Shown piece after piece: positions 23,401 through 35,600 of a stretch of 62,000 bases of DNA. Where the stretch lies: the NCBI GenBank assembly GCA_009746045.1, contig RPFO01000412.1, forward strand, positions 1,212,313 through 1,274,312. Reading direction: 5' to 3'. Source of the stretch: Mesostigma viride (Eukaryota > Streptophyta > Mesostigmatophyceae > Mesostigmatales > Mesostigmataceae). Made by a program: the position numbers and the translations under genes. Under the pieces are notes generated by a model. The model had not been told where the DNA came from, searched no databases, and worked only from the letters and a program-made list of their open reading frames with translations. How positions within the stretch are numbered: position 1 is the stretch's first letter; each line of letters begins with the position of its first letter.

Positions 23401-25525
23401 AGGCAGGCACGCATAGTGAAGGGGTAAGCAGCGCACCAATGGCCTTTCGGGAAGGGGGGCTGCCGTGCCCCGCCCCTGGGCCATGGCGTCATCGTTTCAT
23501 CCCAGATATCCATCCCTCAAGAGACCCAGGCATCCCATAGCGCAGGCAAGCCACAAGCGCAAAAGATTCATAAGTACAAAAGATTTGCCAACGCAACAGG
23601 TGCACAAAAGCCAACCGGCCAGGGTAGCATCGCAGGCACCTAGAGCCCGAGTTTTCCACACGCCAGACATGTGTCAAGGGGGGGCACCCATTCACAAGGA
23701 CACATGCGAGGGTAGTAATGGCCCAGGCATATCCCCACAACCATGAACACACATGCGCGGACACACACGCACGTGCGCGCACACACACGCATGCACACAC
23801 CTGCTCACATGCACACACATACGCACGCACACACGCACAGGGCTGCATGCGCTGGTTGCCCACTAACAACAATGTTTAATCTTGTCACAACCGCCACAAC
23901 AGCACAACTTCCCCATCAAACAAATGTTCCCATGCCCACCATCCTTTGCATGCAGGGACGCACACGCGGTCCTCACGTGCAACCACCTCTGCAGACAGCA
24001 ACACAACGGGAACGTGCCAGCCCCGCTCTAGCGGCCGCACGCCGACATCAACACAGTACGCAAGAGAAGCGCGCGTATCCATGGCAGGCACGAAGACAGA
24101 CACCAAAAGGCCCGACACAAAAGTTGTACCTAGCAACTCCGCCGACGGCAAGTCCCTACCTAGTGCCCGTCACGAGTTCTAGAAGCGACGTCCGTACCCC
24201 CAGGTCATCAAAACACCACCGTCTCTACCTAGCGCCTTTTACAGCAGACACAACTTGCGTACCTGGAGGGGCCTCGCCCGCAGCGTGCAGCCCAAAGGAC
24301 TAGCAATGGCCGCCCGTGGTGGGGGGGGCGCTCAGAGGACAAAGGACTAGCAATGGCCGCCCGTGGTGGGGGGGGCGCTCAGGGGGCAAAGGGTTCGAGG
24401 GAAAAGGGGGCAGACCAGCACGGGCTGAAGGGAGGCAAACCCGCGTGGGCAGGAGGTCATGGGACACTGTACCCACTCCCACACCCCAGTGGGCTGCCAT
24501 GGCAGCTAGACCACCATGGCAAGGGTAATGCACCATCCACAAATGCGGGCAGATGACAGGTGGCCAAGAAACGGGCTGTAAGAATAGCGCTCCTCACAGT
24601 ACACCTACAGGGCCAACAAACGGGCCAAATGCCATATACGTGCCATAAGACCCTCGCGCCCAGCGGGATATCTCTGCTTGCCGGACCACCCTGCCGCCGC
24701 ACCAACGGCGCCATCATATCACAAACCCAATGACACACGTGGGACTGTGTCGCCCAATAAGACACTTGGGACTGTTCCAAGGGGGCCACTGCTGTAAGCT
24801 TCGGCAGTCTGGGTGTGCGGGCCGCCCCGGCTGAAGCGATGCGCACCCTTGATGGAGGCAGGGCCAGGTCGCCCTGGTGTGCTGGCGTTGGCCTGATGTT
24901 GGCTTGAGGACGCCTGTACCTGCAGCCCACCTTCGTACGTTGCTGGTGTGGTGGAGTTGCGGCGCAGGAAAGGGACACAAGAGTTTGCAGCACACCGAAA
25001 CTGGCGTCCGCAACATCGCCAACATGCACCTCTTCGGCCCTGTTCTCTCCACGGTCCCTGGAGGCTAATGAGTGGACGCACGCAGGCATGCTTGCCAGTG
25101 GGCGCGTAGGTGTCCTGCCGCTACCTTGATGAGAGGCGCATTTCTCTACCTGCGTCGGTCGCGGGAACCTGCTGGCCAACCGTGCTCCCAACGCTCCCAG
25201 CGAGCTCGTCGGCAGCTGCGGGGGATCCGGGCAAAGGAAAAAAAAAAAAAGAAATTAGGCAGTGTTAGCTGCGCGCTGGCGTGAGACGTTTTTTCCCCAA
25301 GTTACCGCGGATTTCAAGGTGTGGGCTTGGTAGCACTAAAACACACTCAAAATGCGCGCCTCCCTCTATGCGATGACCAGCAAGTGACGAGAAGAGTCTA
25401 GTACCTGCGCCAGAGGGTTTTGCTGCCGGCGCTCGAACAGGCTCGTCTTCATGCGTCCAGAGATCAAGCCTTGTCCGCCTTCCCCCACGTTGCTCCTCGT
25501 GCTCGCGGTGCCTCCGTCTACCCAT
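11459..25525 (-). CDS. FNBP4-like protein with two WW domains (9 exons)
   Basis: Exons on the minus strand: 25525-25405, 23062-22524, 21783-20885, 20310-19488, 19032-18534, 15376-15261, 14827-14729, 13335-13093, 11539-11459. Every intron is GT-AG and all phases agree, giving 1139 residues. Features: basic start; acidic GGYSDDGDDADSD near 75; DELDEKVADFLNELKG near 214-230, split by an intron; WW1 at about 307-338 (W311, FYYW, W334, P337); proline runs near 785-803; Lys-rich KSKKKAG; a helical stretch SALLGKWKAAREEFE to RKKQQELERVRKAREREMQ; NLS-like PKKRKVD near 1062-1068; WW2 at 1108-1138 (W1112, YYGN, W1135, P1138). WW2 is cut by the last intron directly after W-Q. The order of elements resembles formin-binding protein 4 and its plant relatives. 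WW domains bind proline-rich ligands, and FNBP4 relatives are nuclear and linked to pre-mRNA factors (family knowledge). The acceptor of exon 8 is the weakest call. Confidence 0.82.
11540..13092 (-). other. Intron 8 of the FNBP4-like gene
   Basis: This 1.55-kb intron separates the two halves of WW2. It holds three tandem copies of a ~23-bp unit (CGGCCCACAACCAATGCCGC) at about 12745-12810. The long plus-strand open frame at 12173-13519 crosses it and the neighbouring exon and is not a gene. No transposon is recognised. Confidence 0.6.
13336..14728 (-). other. Intron 7 of the FNBP4-like gene
   Basis: A 1.4-kb intron with no gene. It contains a poly-C run at about 14580-14597 and short direct repeats of CTGGCCCTGGAA/CTTGGCCCTGGAATC near 14268-14300. 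Confidence 0.6.
15130..15275 (-). repeat. Copies of exon 6 end and 5' splice site in intron 6
   Basis: On the minus strand the real exon ends CTGCTGGGCAAG followed by GTGGGTGCAAGAAATG. Within the next 130 bp of intron this recurs as CTGCTGGGCAG/GATGC (about 15240), CTGCTGGGCAAG/GTGCGTGCAAGGAAATG (about 15206-15175) and CTGCTGGGCAAG/TTGCG (about 15156). At least one copy keeps a plausible GT donor. Confidence 0.75.
15417..17366. repeat. 25-bp satellite in FNBP4-like intron 5, ~78 copies
   Basis: The unit reads GGTACGTGTGCAGGCAAGAT plus ACGTA on the plus strand. Variable positions give GGAG for GTAG, AGACA for AGGCA, and TCCG for TACG. Units are strictly 25 bp. As 25 is not a multiple of 3 and the minus-strand unit has no stop, all minus frames stay open, giving the spurious ORFs of up to 573 codons. 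Confidence 0.97.
17383..17640. repeat. ~116-bp tandem duplication
   Basis: The stretch beginning AAGGCAGCCTGCTCGTACGC is present twice (from 17383 and from 17499), with a third partial start near 17614. Copies differ at two or three bases. It abuts the 25-bp array within the same intron. Confidence 0.9.
17642..18050. repeat. 58-bp tandem repeat, ~7 copies
   Basis: Units start GCCTATCATCCATGCAAGAA at 17642, 17701, 17759, 17817, 17875, 17933 and 17991. They differ at a few sites (GGTAACTACAGG or GGTTACTACAGG; GATGAGGA or GATAAGGA). It lies in intron 5 of the FNBP4-like gene. Confidence 0.92.
23063..25404 (-). other. Intron 1 of the FNBP4-like gene
   Basis: A 2.3-kb intron joining exon 1 (ending GCGCAG/GTACTAG) to exon 2 (TATCTGCAG/CGGGGG) in phase 1. 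It contains a CA-rich alternating tract at about 23745-23845 (able to adopt Z-DNA in principle) and a 42-bp direct duplication starting AAAGGACTAGCAATGGCCGC at 24294 and 24341. Open frames here have no recognisable content. Confidence 0.6.
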
Positions 25526-26677
25526 GAGTGACGTTTAACGCGCCTGTTGCAGCCTGCACCGTCCGCGGGAATAGAAAAAATAAATTGAAGGCGAAAATCA
25601 GCGAAACGAAATTCCAGTCACAAGGTCTCTATTCCCTTTATCGCACGACGGTGGCTTCCGAACGAGGGAAAATGAATCTTTATACTCACGCCAGGCTGCG
25701 CCCCTGAAAATGACAGCGACTACAGCACTCTTTATTCCGAGCATTGGCACTGATGACGCCGGCATTCACTTCATTAAGATTCATAATATCAAGATAGTAA
25801 TCTAGGTACATAGCAGCATGAAGCGCTTTAATCAGTTTACTTTGTTGTCAACTTATTAGCTCGGCAACATGATCAGCATCGGTTGCTCCACCCTGGCTCC
25901 ATCGGACCCTGTAGGTACGCCGGCGCGGAATAAACTCAACTCAACTCAACTCCTGGCTCCATCGCCGATGTTCGCGCTCAAATGAACGCAGAGGCAAGTT
26001 GTAACCGGCGGCACTTGGCACGTTCGTCAGCTTGCGTTGTTGATAATTTCAAGAATGCAGTAAATATTTCGGGTAGTAGAACCCAATACCGGGCTTCGCC
26101 GTGCCGGCCGGCAGGATTGTGGCAGTTTTGTGAGCGACGTTGCTAACCACCTCCGTGGCAGGGCAGCAACCTTATTTCAAGCCGGCGACAACACAAGCCA
26201 TGAGACTGCTGGTGGCAGGATAAATGGGGGGGCATGCTGTCGAAGCCAGTTCTTGCCGAGAATTTCGTTAGCGCCTTCTTCCATGGCGTCAAAAGATGGG
26301 CTACGCGATACCCCCGTTCGAGGGGGGGCGCCACTGTAAAGGCCCTGGGCATTTTCGGCAGCCTGCTGACAGCGACGCGCTCCAGGACCATATTCACTGT
26401 CTCTCAGTCGGTCTTGGAGCGGGACAAGATCAGCAGCGTGTGCGCTGTATATCGCTCTATTTGGAGAATTGAGGCCATAGCGCAACCGTACACGTCCATA
26501 ACATCATCCGATTGCAAGTATTCGCCGATGAACTGCGCGGGCCTCGTGAACCATGCGGGCTTTGCCGTAAGAAGCCTATCCCCTTCTATGGGGGCTAATC
26601 TGGCTCGCGGCGTCCGGCACGCCTGTTCATACAACCGTTTCCAGCACGATGTTCCGAGTCTATCAGTCAGAAATTGT
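25526..26677. promoter_or_regulatory. Head-to-head intergenic region, probable bidirectional promoter
   Basis: The start codons of the FNBP4-like gene (minus) and RNR1 (plus) lie about 1.15 kb apart and face away from each other, so both promoters should lie here. I see no clear TATA box. A small CTCAACTCAACTCAACTC repeat lies at about 25933-25952. The right part is open in the RNR1 frame back to 26234, so the true RNR1 start could lie inside this interval. Confidence 0.5.
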
Positions 26678-29600
26678 ATGACAGCTTGCCGTGGGTGGCC
26701 AGGCCGGCGTCAGGCATTTTCGACAGTGTACAGCGTCCGCTACATCAGCCGGCCGTCGAGCATCCTGCCAGGAATTGGCCGCCCTGCGCCCTGGACGGGT
26801 TCGCGGCAGGGCATGGTTGTTTCCAATGCTCTCAAGGAGCAAGTGGTTAAACCAATTGGGGAGGAAGACTTGCAAAAGGGCATGATGGTGGAATTCCGGC
26901 GGGACGGCTCCCTGTGCGTGGGCATCCTGCAAAAGCCCGACGGCAAGAAGAAATGGAGCGTCATCGACACAGTACGTCATACCGGCCTTCGAGAAAAGGG
27001 ACTTGATAACTGTTCACCAAAGTCACATAAACTGACTATTGAAGCCCACTCTTACTGGTGTGGCTCATAAGCTAGCTGGCAGGGAGTAGTCCTATGACTG
27101 GGCAACATCCCGCGTGTGTTTAAGGTTCTTCTGCTGGCTTGCTTCACCTGTATTTGAACCATACCCTTTTGTTTGGGTCGGTGCCGGTTGTCATGTGTGG
27201 CACGCCACCTCATGCACACGTGCGTGGCCCACCTCCTGCGAACATGGGTTTGACATATGATCTTGCATATGCCACCCCTTGTGCCTTCACCCTTCACCTG
27301 TCCCCTCGTCCCGACCTTGTGCACCACCCACGCAGCGCACTGGGACCTCATCCATCACCCCCTCCCTTCGCCTCGTCATCTACCACCCCCTCCCTTTGCC
27401 CCATCCCCTCACCCACCACTGCGCATGTCCCCACCACCGCCTCCCCCCCCAGCTGGGCAATGTGTGCTCCATCAAGCCGCAGCAGATCGAGTTTGTACTG
27501 CCAGGTGGTGACGTGCACATGGTCGAGGACCTGGCCGCCTTCCTGGACAAGGCGGAGGCCTGCGCGGCCGAGCTGGTGGGTGGGAGGGGCACAGATCGAT
27601 GGGCTGGCATGCAGGCTGTGTGGTGGTGGGTGATTTCACACGTGCCGCGCATGTGCGTGTGCGGCCCAGCGGGTGGCTACGCATGTATGTCAATGCAAGT
27701 TGTGTGCGCACGCATGTCGGTGCAAGATGCGCGCATGCCCACAGCAGGATGCCCCCAGGGGGAAGGGGATGTGTGGCGTCATGCACAAGCGGATGTGTGG
27801 CGTCATGCACAAAGCTACCCTCGCGCGTTTTCGCCGGTGCTACATCCATCCACCACCTCACGAGGCAACCCCATGGCGGAGTGGTTGGACTCCAGTTTCC
27901 AGATGCATGGCACTGTGCACAGTAACTGGAGCTGGGCATGGATACCCCCTTTGAAAGCTGGGCATGGATACCCCCTTTGAAAGCTGGGCATGGATACCCC
28001 CTTTGAAAGCTGCGCATGGATACCCCCTTTGAAAGCTGGGCATGGATACCCCCTTTGAAAGCTGGGCATGGATACCCCCTTTGAAAGCTGCGCATGGATA
28101 CCCCCTTTGACAGCTGGGCATGGATACCCCCTTTGACAGCTGCGCATGGATACCCCCTTTGAAAGCTGGGCATGGATACCCCCTTTGAAAGCTGCGCATG
28201 GATACCCCCTTTGAAAGCTGCGCATGGATACCCCCTTTGAAAGCTGCGCATGGATACCCCCTTTGAAAGCTGGGCATGGATACCCCCTTTGACAGCTGCG
28301 CATGGATACCCCCTTTGAAAGCTGGGCATGGATACCCCCTTTGACAGCTGCGCATGGATACCCCCTTTGAAAGCTGCGCATGGATACCCCCTTTGAAAGC
28401 TGCGCATGGATACCCCCTTTGACAGCTGGGCATGGATACCCCCTTTGAAAGCTGCGCATGGATACCCCCTTTGAAAGCTGCGCATGGATACCCCCTTTGA
28501 AAGCTGGGCATGGATACCCCCTTTGACAGCTGGGCATGGATACCCCCTTTGAAAGCTGCGCATGGATACCCCCTTTGACAGCTGCGCATGGATACCCCCT
28601 TTGAAAGCTGCGCATGGATACCCCCTTTGAAAGCTGGGCATGGATACCCCCTTTGAAAGCTGCGCATGGATACCCCCTTTGACAGCTGCGCATGGATACC
28701 CCCTTTGACAGCTGCGCATGGATACCCCCTTTGAAAGCTGCGCATGGATACCCCCTTTGAAAGCTGCGCATGGATACCCCCTTTGAAAGCTGGGCATGGA
28801 TACCCCCTTTGAAAGCTGGGCATGGATACCCCCTTTGAAAGCTGGGCATGGATACCCCCTTTGAAAGCTGCGCATGGATACCCCCTTTGAAAGCTGCGCA
28901 TGGATACCCCCTTTGAAAGCTGGGCATGGATACCCCCTTTGAAAGCTGCGCATGGATACCCCCTTTGAAAGCTGCGCATGGATACCCCCTTTGACAGCTG
29001 CGCATGGATACCCCTTTGAAAGCTGGGCATGGATACCCCCTTTGACAGCTGCGCATGGATACCCCCTTTGAAAGCTGCGCATGGATACCCCCTTTGACAG
29101 CTGCGCATGGATACCCCCTTTGAAAGCTGGGCATGGATACCCCCTTTGACAGCTGCGCATGGATACCCCCTTTGAAAGCTGCGCATGGATACCCCTTTGA
29201 AAGCTGCGCATGGATACCCCCTTTGAAAGCTGCGCATGGATACCCCCTTTGACAGCTGCGCATGGATACCCCCTTTGAAAGCTGCGCATGGATACCCCCT
29301 TTGAAAGCTGCGCATGGATACCCCCTTTGACAGCTGCGCATGGATACCCCCTTTGAAAGCTGCGCATGGATACCCCCTTTGAAAGCTGGGCATGGATACC
29401 CCCTTTGAAAGCTGGGCATGGATACCCCCTTTGAAAGCTGCGCATGGATACCCCCTTTGAAAGCTGCGCATGGATACCCCCTTTGAAAGCTGGGCATGGA
29501 TACCCCCTTTGAAAGCTGCGCATGGATACCCCTTTGAAAGCTGCGCATGGATACCCCCTTTGAAAGCTGGGCATGGATACCCCCTTTGAAAGCTGCGCAT

Positions 29601-32600
29601 GGATACCCCCTTTGAAAGCTGCGCATGGATACCCCCTTTGACAGCTGCGCATGGATACCCCCTTTGAAAGCTGGGCATGGATACCCCCTTTGAAAGCTGC
29701 GCATGGATACCCCCTTTGAAAGCTGGGCATGGATACCCCCTTTGACAGCTGCGCATGGATACCCCCTTTGAAAGCTGGGCATGGATACCCCCTTTGAAAG
29801 CTGCGCATGGATACCCCCTTTGAAAGCTGGGCATGGATACCCCCTTTGAAAGCTGGGCATGGATACCCCCTTTGAAAGCTGCGCATGGATACCCCTTTGA
29901 CAGCTGGCATGGATACCCCCTTTGACAGCTGCGCATGGATACCCCCTTTGAAAGCTGGGCATGGATACCCCCTTTGAAAGCTGGGCATGGATACCCCCTT
30001 TGAAAGCTGCGCATGGATACCCCCTTTGAAAGCTGCGCATGGATACCCCCTTTGACAGCTGCGCATGGATACCCCCTTTGAAAGCTGCGCATGGATACCC
30101 CCTTTGAAAGCTGCGCATGGATACCCCCTTTGAAAGCTGCGCATGGATACCCCCTTTGAAAGCTGCGCATGGATACCCCCTTTGAAAGCTGCGCATGGAT
30201 ACCCCCTTTGAAAGCTGCGCATGGATACCCCCTTTGACAGCTGCGCATGGATACCCCCTTTGAAAGCTGGGCATGGATACCCCCTTTGACAGCTGCGCAT
30301 GGATACCCCCTTTGAAAGCTGCGCATGGATACCCCCTTTGACAGCTGCGCATGGATACCCCCTTTGAAAGCTGCGCATGGATACCCCTTTGAAAGCTGCG
30401 CATGGATACCCCCTTTGAAAGCTGCGCATGGATACCCCTTTGAAAGCTGGGCATGGATACCCCCTTTGACAGCTGGGCATGGATACCCCCTTTGAAAGCT
30501 GGGCATGGATACCCCCTTTGAAAGCTGCGCATGGATACCCCCTTTGAAAGCTGCGCATGGATACCCCCTTTGACAGCTGCGCATGGATACCCCCTTTGAA
30601 AGCTGCGCATGGATACCCCCTTTGACAGCTGCGCATGGATACCCCCTTTGAAAGCTGCGCATGGATACCCCCTTTGAAAGCTGCGCATGGATACCCCCTT
30701 TGACAGCTGCGCATGGATACCCCCTTTGAAAGCTGGTCATGGATACCCCCTTTGAAAGCTGCGCATGGATACCCCCTTTGAAAGCTGCGCATGGATACCC
30801 CCTTTGAAAGCTGGGCATGGATACCCCCTTTGAAAGCTGCGCATGGATACCCCCTTTGAAAGCTGCGCATGGATACCCCCTTTGAAAGCTGGGCATGGAT
30901 ACCCCCTTTGAAAGCTGCGCATGGATACCCCCTTTGAAAGCTGCGCATGGATACCCCCTTTGACAGCTGCGCATGGATACCCCCTTTGAAAGCTGGGCAT
31001 GGATACCCCCTTTGAAAGCTGCGCATGGATACCCCCTTTGAAAGCTGGGCATGGATACCCCCTTTGAAAGCTGCGCATGGATACCCCCTTTGACAGCTGG
31101 GCATGGATACCCCCTTTGACAGCTGCGCATGGATACCCCCTTTGAAAGCTGGGCATGGATACCCCCTTTGAAAGCTGGGCATGGATACCCCCTTTGACAG
31201 CTGCGCATGGATACCCCCTTTGAAAGCTGCGCATGGATACCCCCTTTGACAGCTGCGCATGGATACCCCCTTTGAAAGCTGGGCATGGATACCCCCTTTG
31301 AAAGCTGGGCATGGATACCCCCTTTGAAAGCTGCGCATGGATACCCCCTTTGACAGCTGCGCATGGATACCCCCTTTGAAAGCTGCGCATGGATACCCCC
31401 TTTGAAAGCTGCGCATGGATACCCCCTTTGACAGCTGCGCATGGATACCCCCTTTGAAAGCTGCGCATGGATACCCCCTTTGAAAGCTGCGCATGGATAC
31501 CCCCTTTGAAAGCTGCGCATGGATACCCCCTTTGAAAGCTGCGCATGGATACCCCCTTTGACAGCTGCGCATGGATACCCCCTTTGACAGCTGGGCATGG
31601 ATACCCCCTTTGAAAGCTGCGCATGGATACCCCCTTTGAAAGCTGCGCATGGATACCCCCTTTGACAGCTGCGCATGGATACCCCCTTTGAAAGCTGGTC
31701 ATGGATACCCCCTTTGAAAGCTGCGCATGGATACCCCCTTTGAAAGCTGCGCATGGATACCCCCTTTGAAAGCTGCGCATGGATACCCCCTTTGAAAGCT
31801 GCGCATGGATACCCCCTTTGAAAGCTGCGCATGGATACCCCCTTTGAAAGCTGCGCATGGATACCCCCTTTGACAGCTGCGCATGGATACCCCTTTGACA
31901 GCTGGGCATGGATACCCCCTTTGAAAGCTGCGCATGGATACCCCCTTTGAAAGCTGCGCATGGATACCCCCTTTGAAAGCTGCGCATGGATACCCCCTTT
32001 GACAGCTGCGCATGGATACCCCCTTTGACAGCTGGGCATGGATACCCCCTTTGAAAGCTGCGCATGGATACCCCCTTTGACAGCTGCGCATGGATACCCC
32101 CTTTGAAAGCTGCGCATGGATACCCCCTTTGAAAGCTGCGCATGGATACCCCCTTTGAAAGCTGCGCATGGATACCCCCTTTGAAAGCTGGGCATGGATA
32201 CCCCCTTTGAAAGCTGCGCATGGATACCCCCTTTGAAAGCTGCGCATGGATACCCCCTTTGAAAGCTGCGCATGGATACCCCCTTTGACAGCTGCGCATG
32301 GATACCCCTTTGACAGCTGGGCATGGATACCCCCTTTGAAAGCTGCGCATGGATACCCCCTTTGACAGCTGCGCATGGATACCCCCTTTGAAAGCTGGGC
32401 ATGGATACCCCCTTTGAAAGCTGCGCATGGATACCCCCTTTGAAAGCTGGGCATGGATACCCCCTTTGAAAGCTGGGCATGGATACCCCCTTTGAAAGCT
32501 GCGCATGGATACCCCCTTTGAAAGCTGGGCATGGATACCCCCTTTGAAAGCTGGGCATGGATACCCCCTTTGAAAGCTGCGCATGGATACCCCCTTTGAA

Positions 32601-35600
32601 AGCTGCGCATGGATACCCCCTTTGACAGCTGGGCATGGATACCCCCTTTGACAGCTGCGCATGGATACCCCCTTTGACAGCTGGGCATGGATACCCCCTT
32701 TGACAGCTGGGCATGGATACCCCCTTTGAAAGCTGCGCATGGATACCCCCTTTGACAGCTGCGCATGGATACCCCCTTTGAAAGCTGGGCATGGATACCC
32801 CCTTTGAAAGCTGCGCATGGATACCCCCTTTGAAAGCTGGGCATGGATACCCCCTTTGACAGCTGCGCATGGATACCCCCTTTGAAAGCTGCGCATGGAT
32901 ACCCCCTTTGAAAGCTGCGCATGGATACCCCCTTTGACAGCTGCGCATGGATACCCCCTTTGAAAGCTGCGCATGGATACCCCCTTTGAAAGCTGCGCAT
33001 GGATACCCCCTTTGAAAGCTGCGCATGGATACCCCCTTTGACAGCTGCGCATGGATACCCCCTTTGACAGCTGCGCATGGATACCCCCTTTGAAAGCTGC
33101 GCATGGATACCCCCTTTGAAAGCTGCGCATGGATACCCCCTTTGAAAGCTGCGCATGGATACCCCCTTTGAAAGCTGGGCATGGATACCCCCTTTGAAAG
33201 CTGCGCATGGATACCCCCTTTGAAAGCTGGGCATGGATACCCCCTTTGAAAGCTGGGCATGGATACCCCCTTTGAAAGCTGCGCATGGATACCCCCTTTG
33301 ACAGCTGCGCATGGATACCCCTTTGAAAGCTGCGCATGGATACCCCTTTGAAAGCTGCGCATGGATACCCCCTTTGAAAGCTGCGCATGGATACCCCCTT
33401 TGACAGCTGCGCATGGATACCCCCTTTGAAAGCTGCGCATGGATACCCCCTTTGAAAGCTGGGCATGGATACCCCTTTGAAAGCTGCGCATGGATACCCC
33501 CTTTGAAAGCTGGGCATGGATACCCCCTTTGAAAGCTGGGCATGGATACCCCCTTTGAAAGCTGCGCATGGATACCCCCTTTGACAGCTGCGCATGGATA
33601 CCCCCTTTGACAGCTGCGCATGGATACCCCCTTTGAAAGGGTCACCCTTGCAAAGCCTGCATTGCATGGCGTGATGCGCGTGCGGCACTAGCGCATGGTC
33701 CCGTGTAAATGTGACCCGTCGCCGCCATCTTGCCCCGTGTTAGGGTGGCCTCTGGCCGCCATCTTGCCCTGACAAGGGTGGCCTCTGGCCGCCATCGTAT
33801 CCATCAATGCTCCGTGAGGATGGTTACGCGCGCATGCACAGCGTCGCTACCATTTGGCCTCTCGTCCCGAGTCGCGGTCTCGTTCTTTAATGCCCATGGT
33901 ATCCTCGTAGTTCGTCATCACCATCATCCCCCCCCCACACATGTCTTGTTCCCCGTCGCAATATCCTGCTTTAATGCTCATGGCATCGTCGTAGTTTGTC
34001 ATCACCATCATCACCCCCCCCATGTCCTGTTCCCCGTCGCGATGTCCTGCTTTATTTCCCATGGCATCGTCGTAGTTCGTCATCACCATCATCAACCCCC
34101 CCCCCATGTCTTGTTCCCCGTCGCAATGTCCTGCTTTGATGCCCATGGCATCGTCGTAGTTCGTCATCACCATCATCACCCCCCCCATGTCTTGTTCCAC
34201 GTCACGATGTCCTGCTTTATTGCCCATGGTAGCAGTCGTAGTTTGTCATCGCCATCATCACCGTCATTACCATCATCACCATCATCACCATCATCACCAT
34301 CATCACCTTCAACACCGTCAACATGATCATCACCGTCATCACCGTCAACACCATCAAAATCGCATCACCGTCAACGTCATCATCACCTTCATCACCGTCA
34401 ACACCTTCAACAACATCAACATCATAATCACCATCATCACCTTCAACGCCATCAACATCATCATCACCATCATCACCTTCATCGCCATCAGCACCATCAT
34501 CACCGTGAACACCATTTACTGTCTCTATCACTGTCACCAGCGTCATCGGGGGCGGCACTGTCAAAGCCGTCATCGTCGGCCGCGGCGGCGGCATCGCCAC
34601 GCATGACCCATGTCAGGTGCTTCTGTGGTGCTTTTGAGCACACCCGTCTCTTGGCCACTTGTAAAGTCGGCGCCGGCCCCCTCATGCATTTCCTGCCTCT
34701 GTGCCCCCCCCCCCTGTCCCTGTGGCCCCCCCTCCCCTGTCCTGGTGCCCCCCCCCTCCCCTGTCCTGGTGCCCCCCCCCTCCCCCGTCTTGTCCCCCCC
34801 CCTCCCCCGCCTTGTGCCCCCCTTCCCCCTACCCTCCCCCTCGTCATGTGCAGGAGAAGGACTTGGAGCTCATGATGGAGATGGCCTGGGAGACGCTGTC
34901 CGCGCAGGAGGAGCCCTTCTGCGCCGCGCACCTGGCCACGGTAAGGGCCCCTGTTTGTGCGCTAACCCCCCCATGACCCTGAAGTGCATGGTTGTGCCTC
35001 TTCGCGCCACCGTAGGCGTGCACGCACCTATCTCGCATGGGAGCCGAGGCTGTAGTCGGCTGGGTGGGGGCCGACCACGCACTTGTCCCTCGGACTCATT
35101 AACTACCAGGTGTCATCAACAGTGCCATGCTGGCAAGGACAACCTACGCGGGCCATGCAGGTCGCGCTGTACTTGTCCACCTGGGCTCCACCCAACGCCC
35201 CAAGTGGCCACATTCCCCTCATGGCCACATCCCTCGTTGAGCAAGGCACTGGCTCTTTCCTTATCATCATGCACCGGCTGCTGCTGCCATGCGAACAAGA
35301 GGAAGCGGTCATTAGAATACCCCCACCCCGCTGGTGCACGTGGACATGTCCTGGCTCTTCTGTGGCATCACACTCATCATTCTGTGGACGTTCTCCCATG
35401 GGCCACCAACTTTGCAAACCTCCCCTTTGCAAACCTCCCCTCCCTTCTTCAGATCCTATACGGCAGCGACGACCCTCTCTTCCAGTTCGTTAGCCACCGC
35501 ACGCTGCAGGCTGACCGGCTGTACTTCAAGCGCAGCCGCCGGAAGGAGACGGGCCTCATCCTCTCCTATGAGTCCCGCCCGGTGGCGCAGGTGGAGGAGC

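Noticed and set aside
24457-25191. 244-codon minus-strand frame as an extra FNBP4-like exon
   Set aside because: Exon 1 (ending 25405) and exon 2 (starting 23062) already join in matching phase, and the frame has no recognisable domain or good acceptor/donor pair.
27472-33688. Minus-strand open frames of 983-1903 codons encoding RGYPCAAFKGGIHAQ-type repeats
   Set aside because: They arise because the 26-bp unit has no stop on that strand and 26 is not a multiple of 3, so all frames stay open. The array lies inside an RNR1 intron on the other strand.
33847-34606. His-rich and Asp-rich open frames
   Set aside because: Translations of the 85-bp repeat and CAN-triplet tract within RNR1 intron 2.
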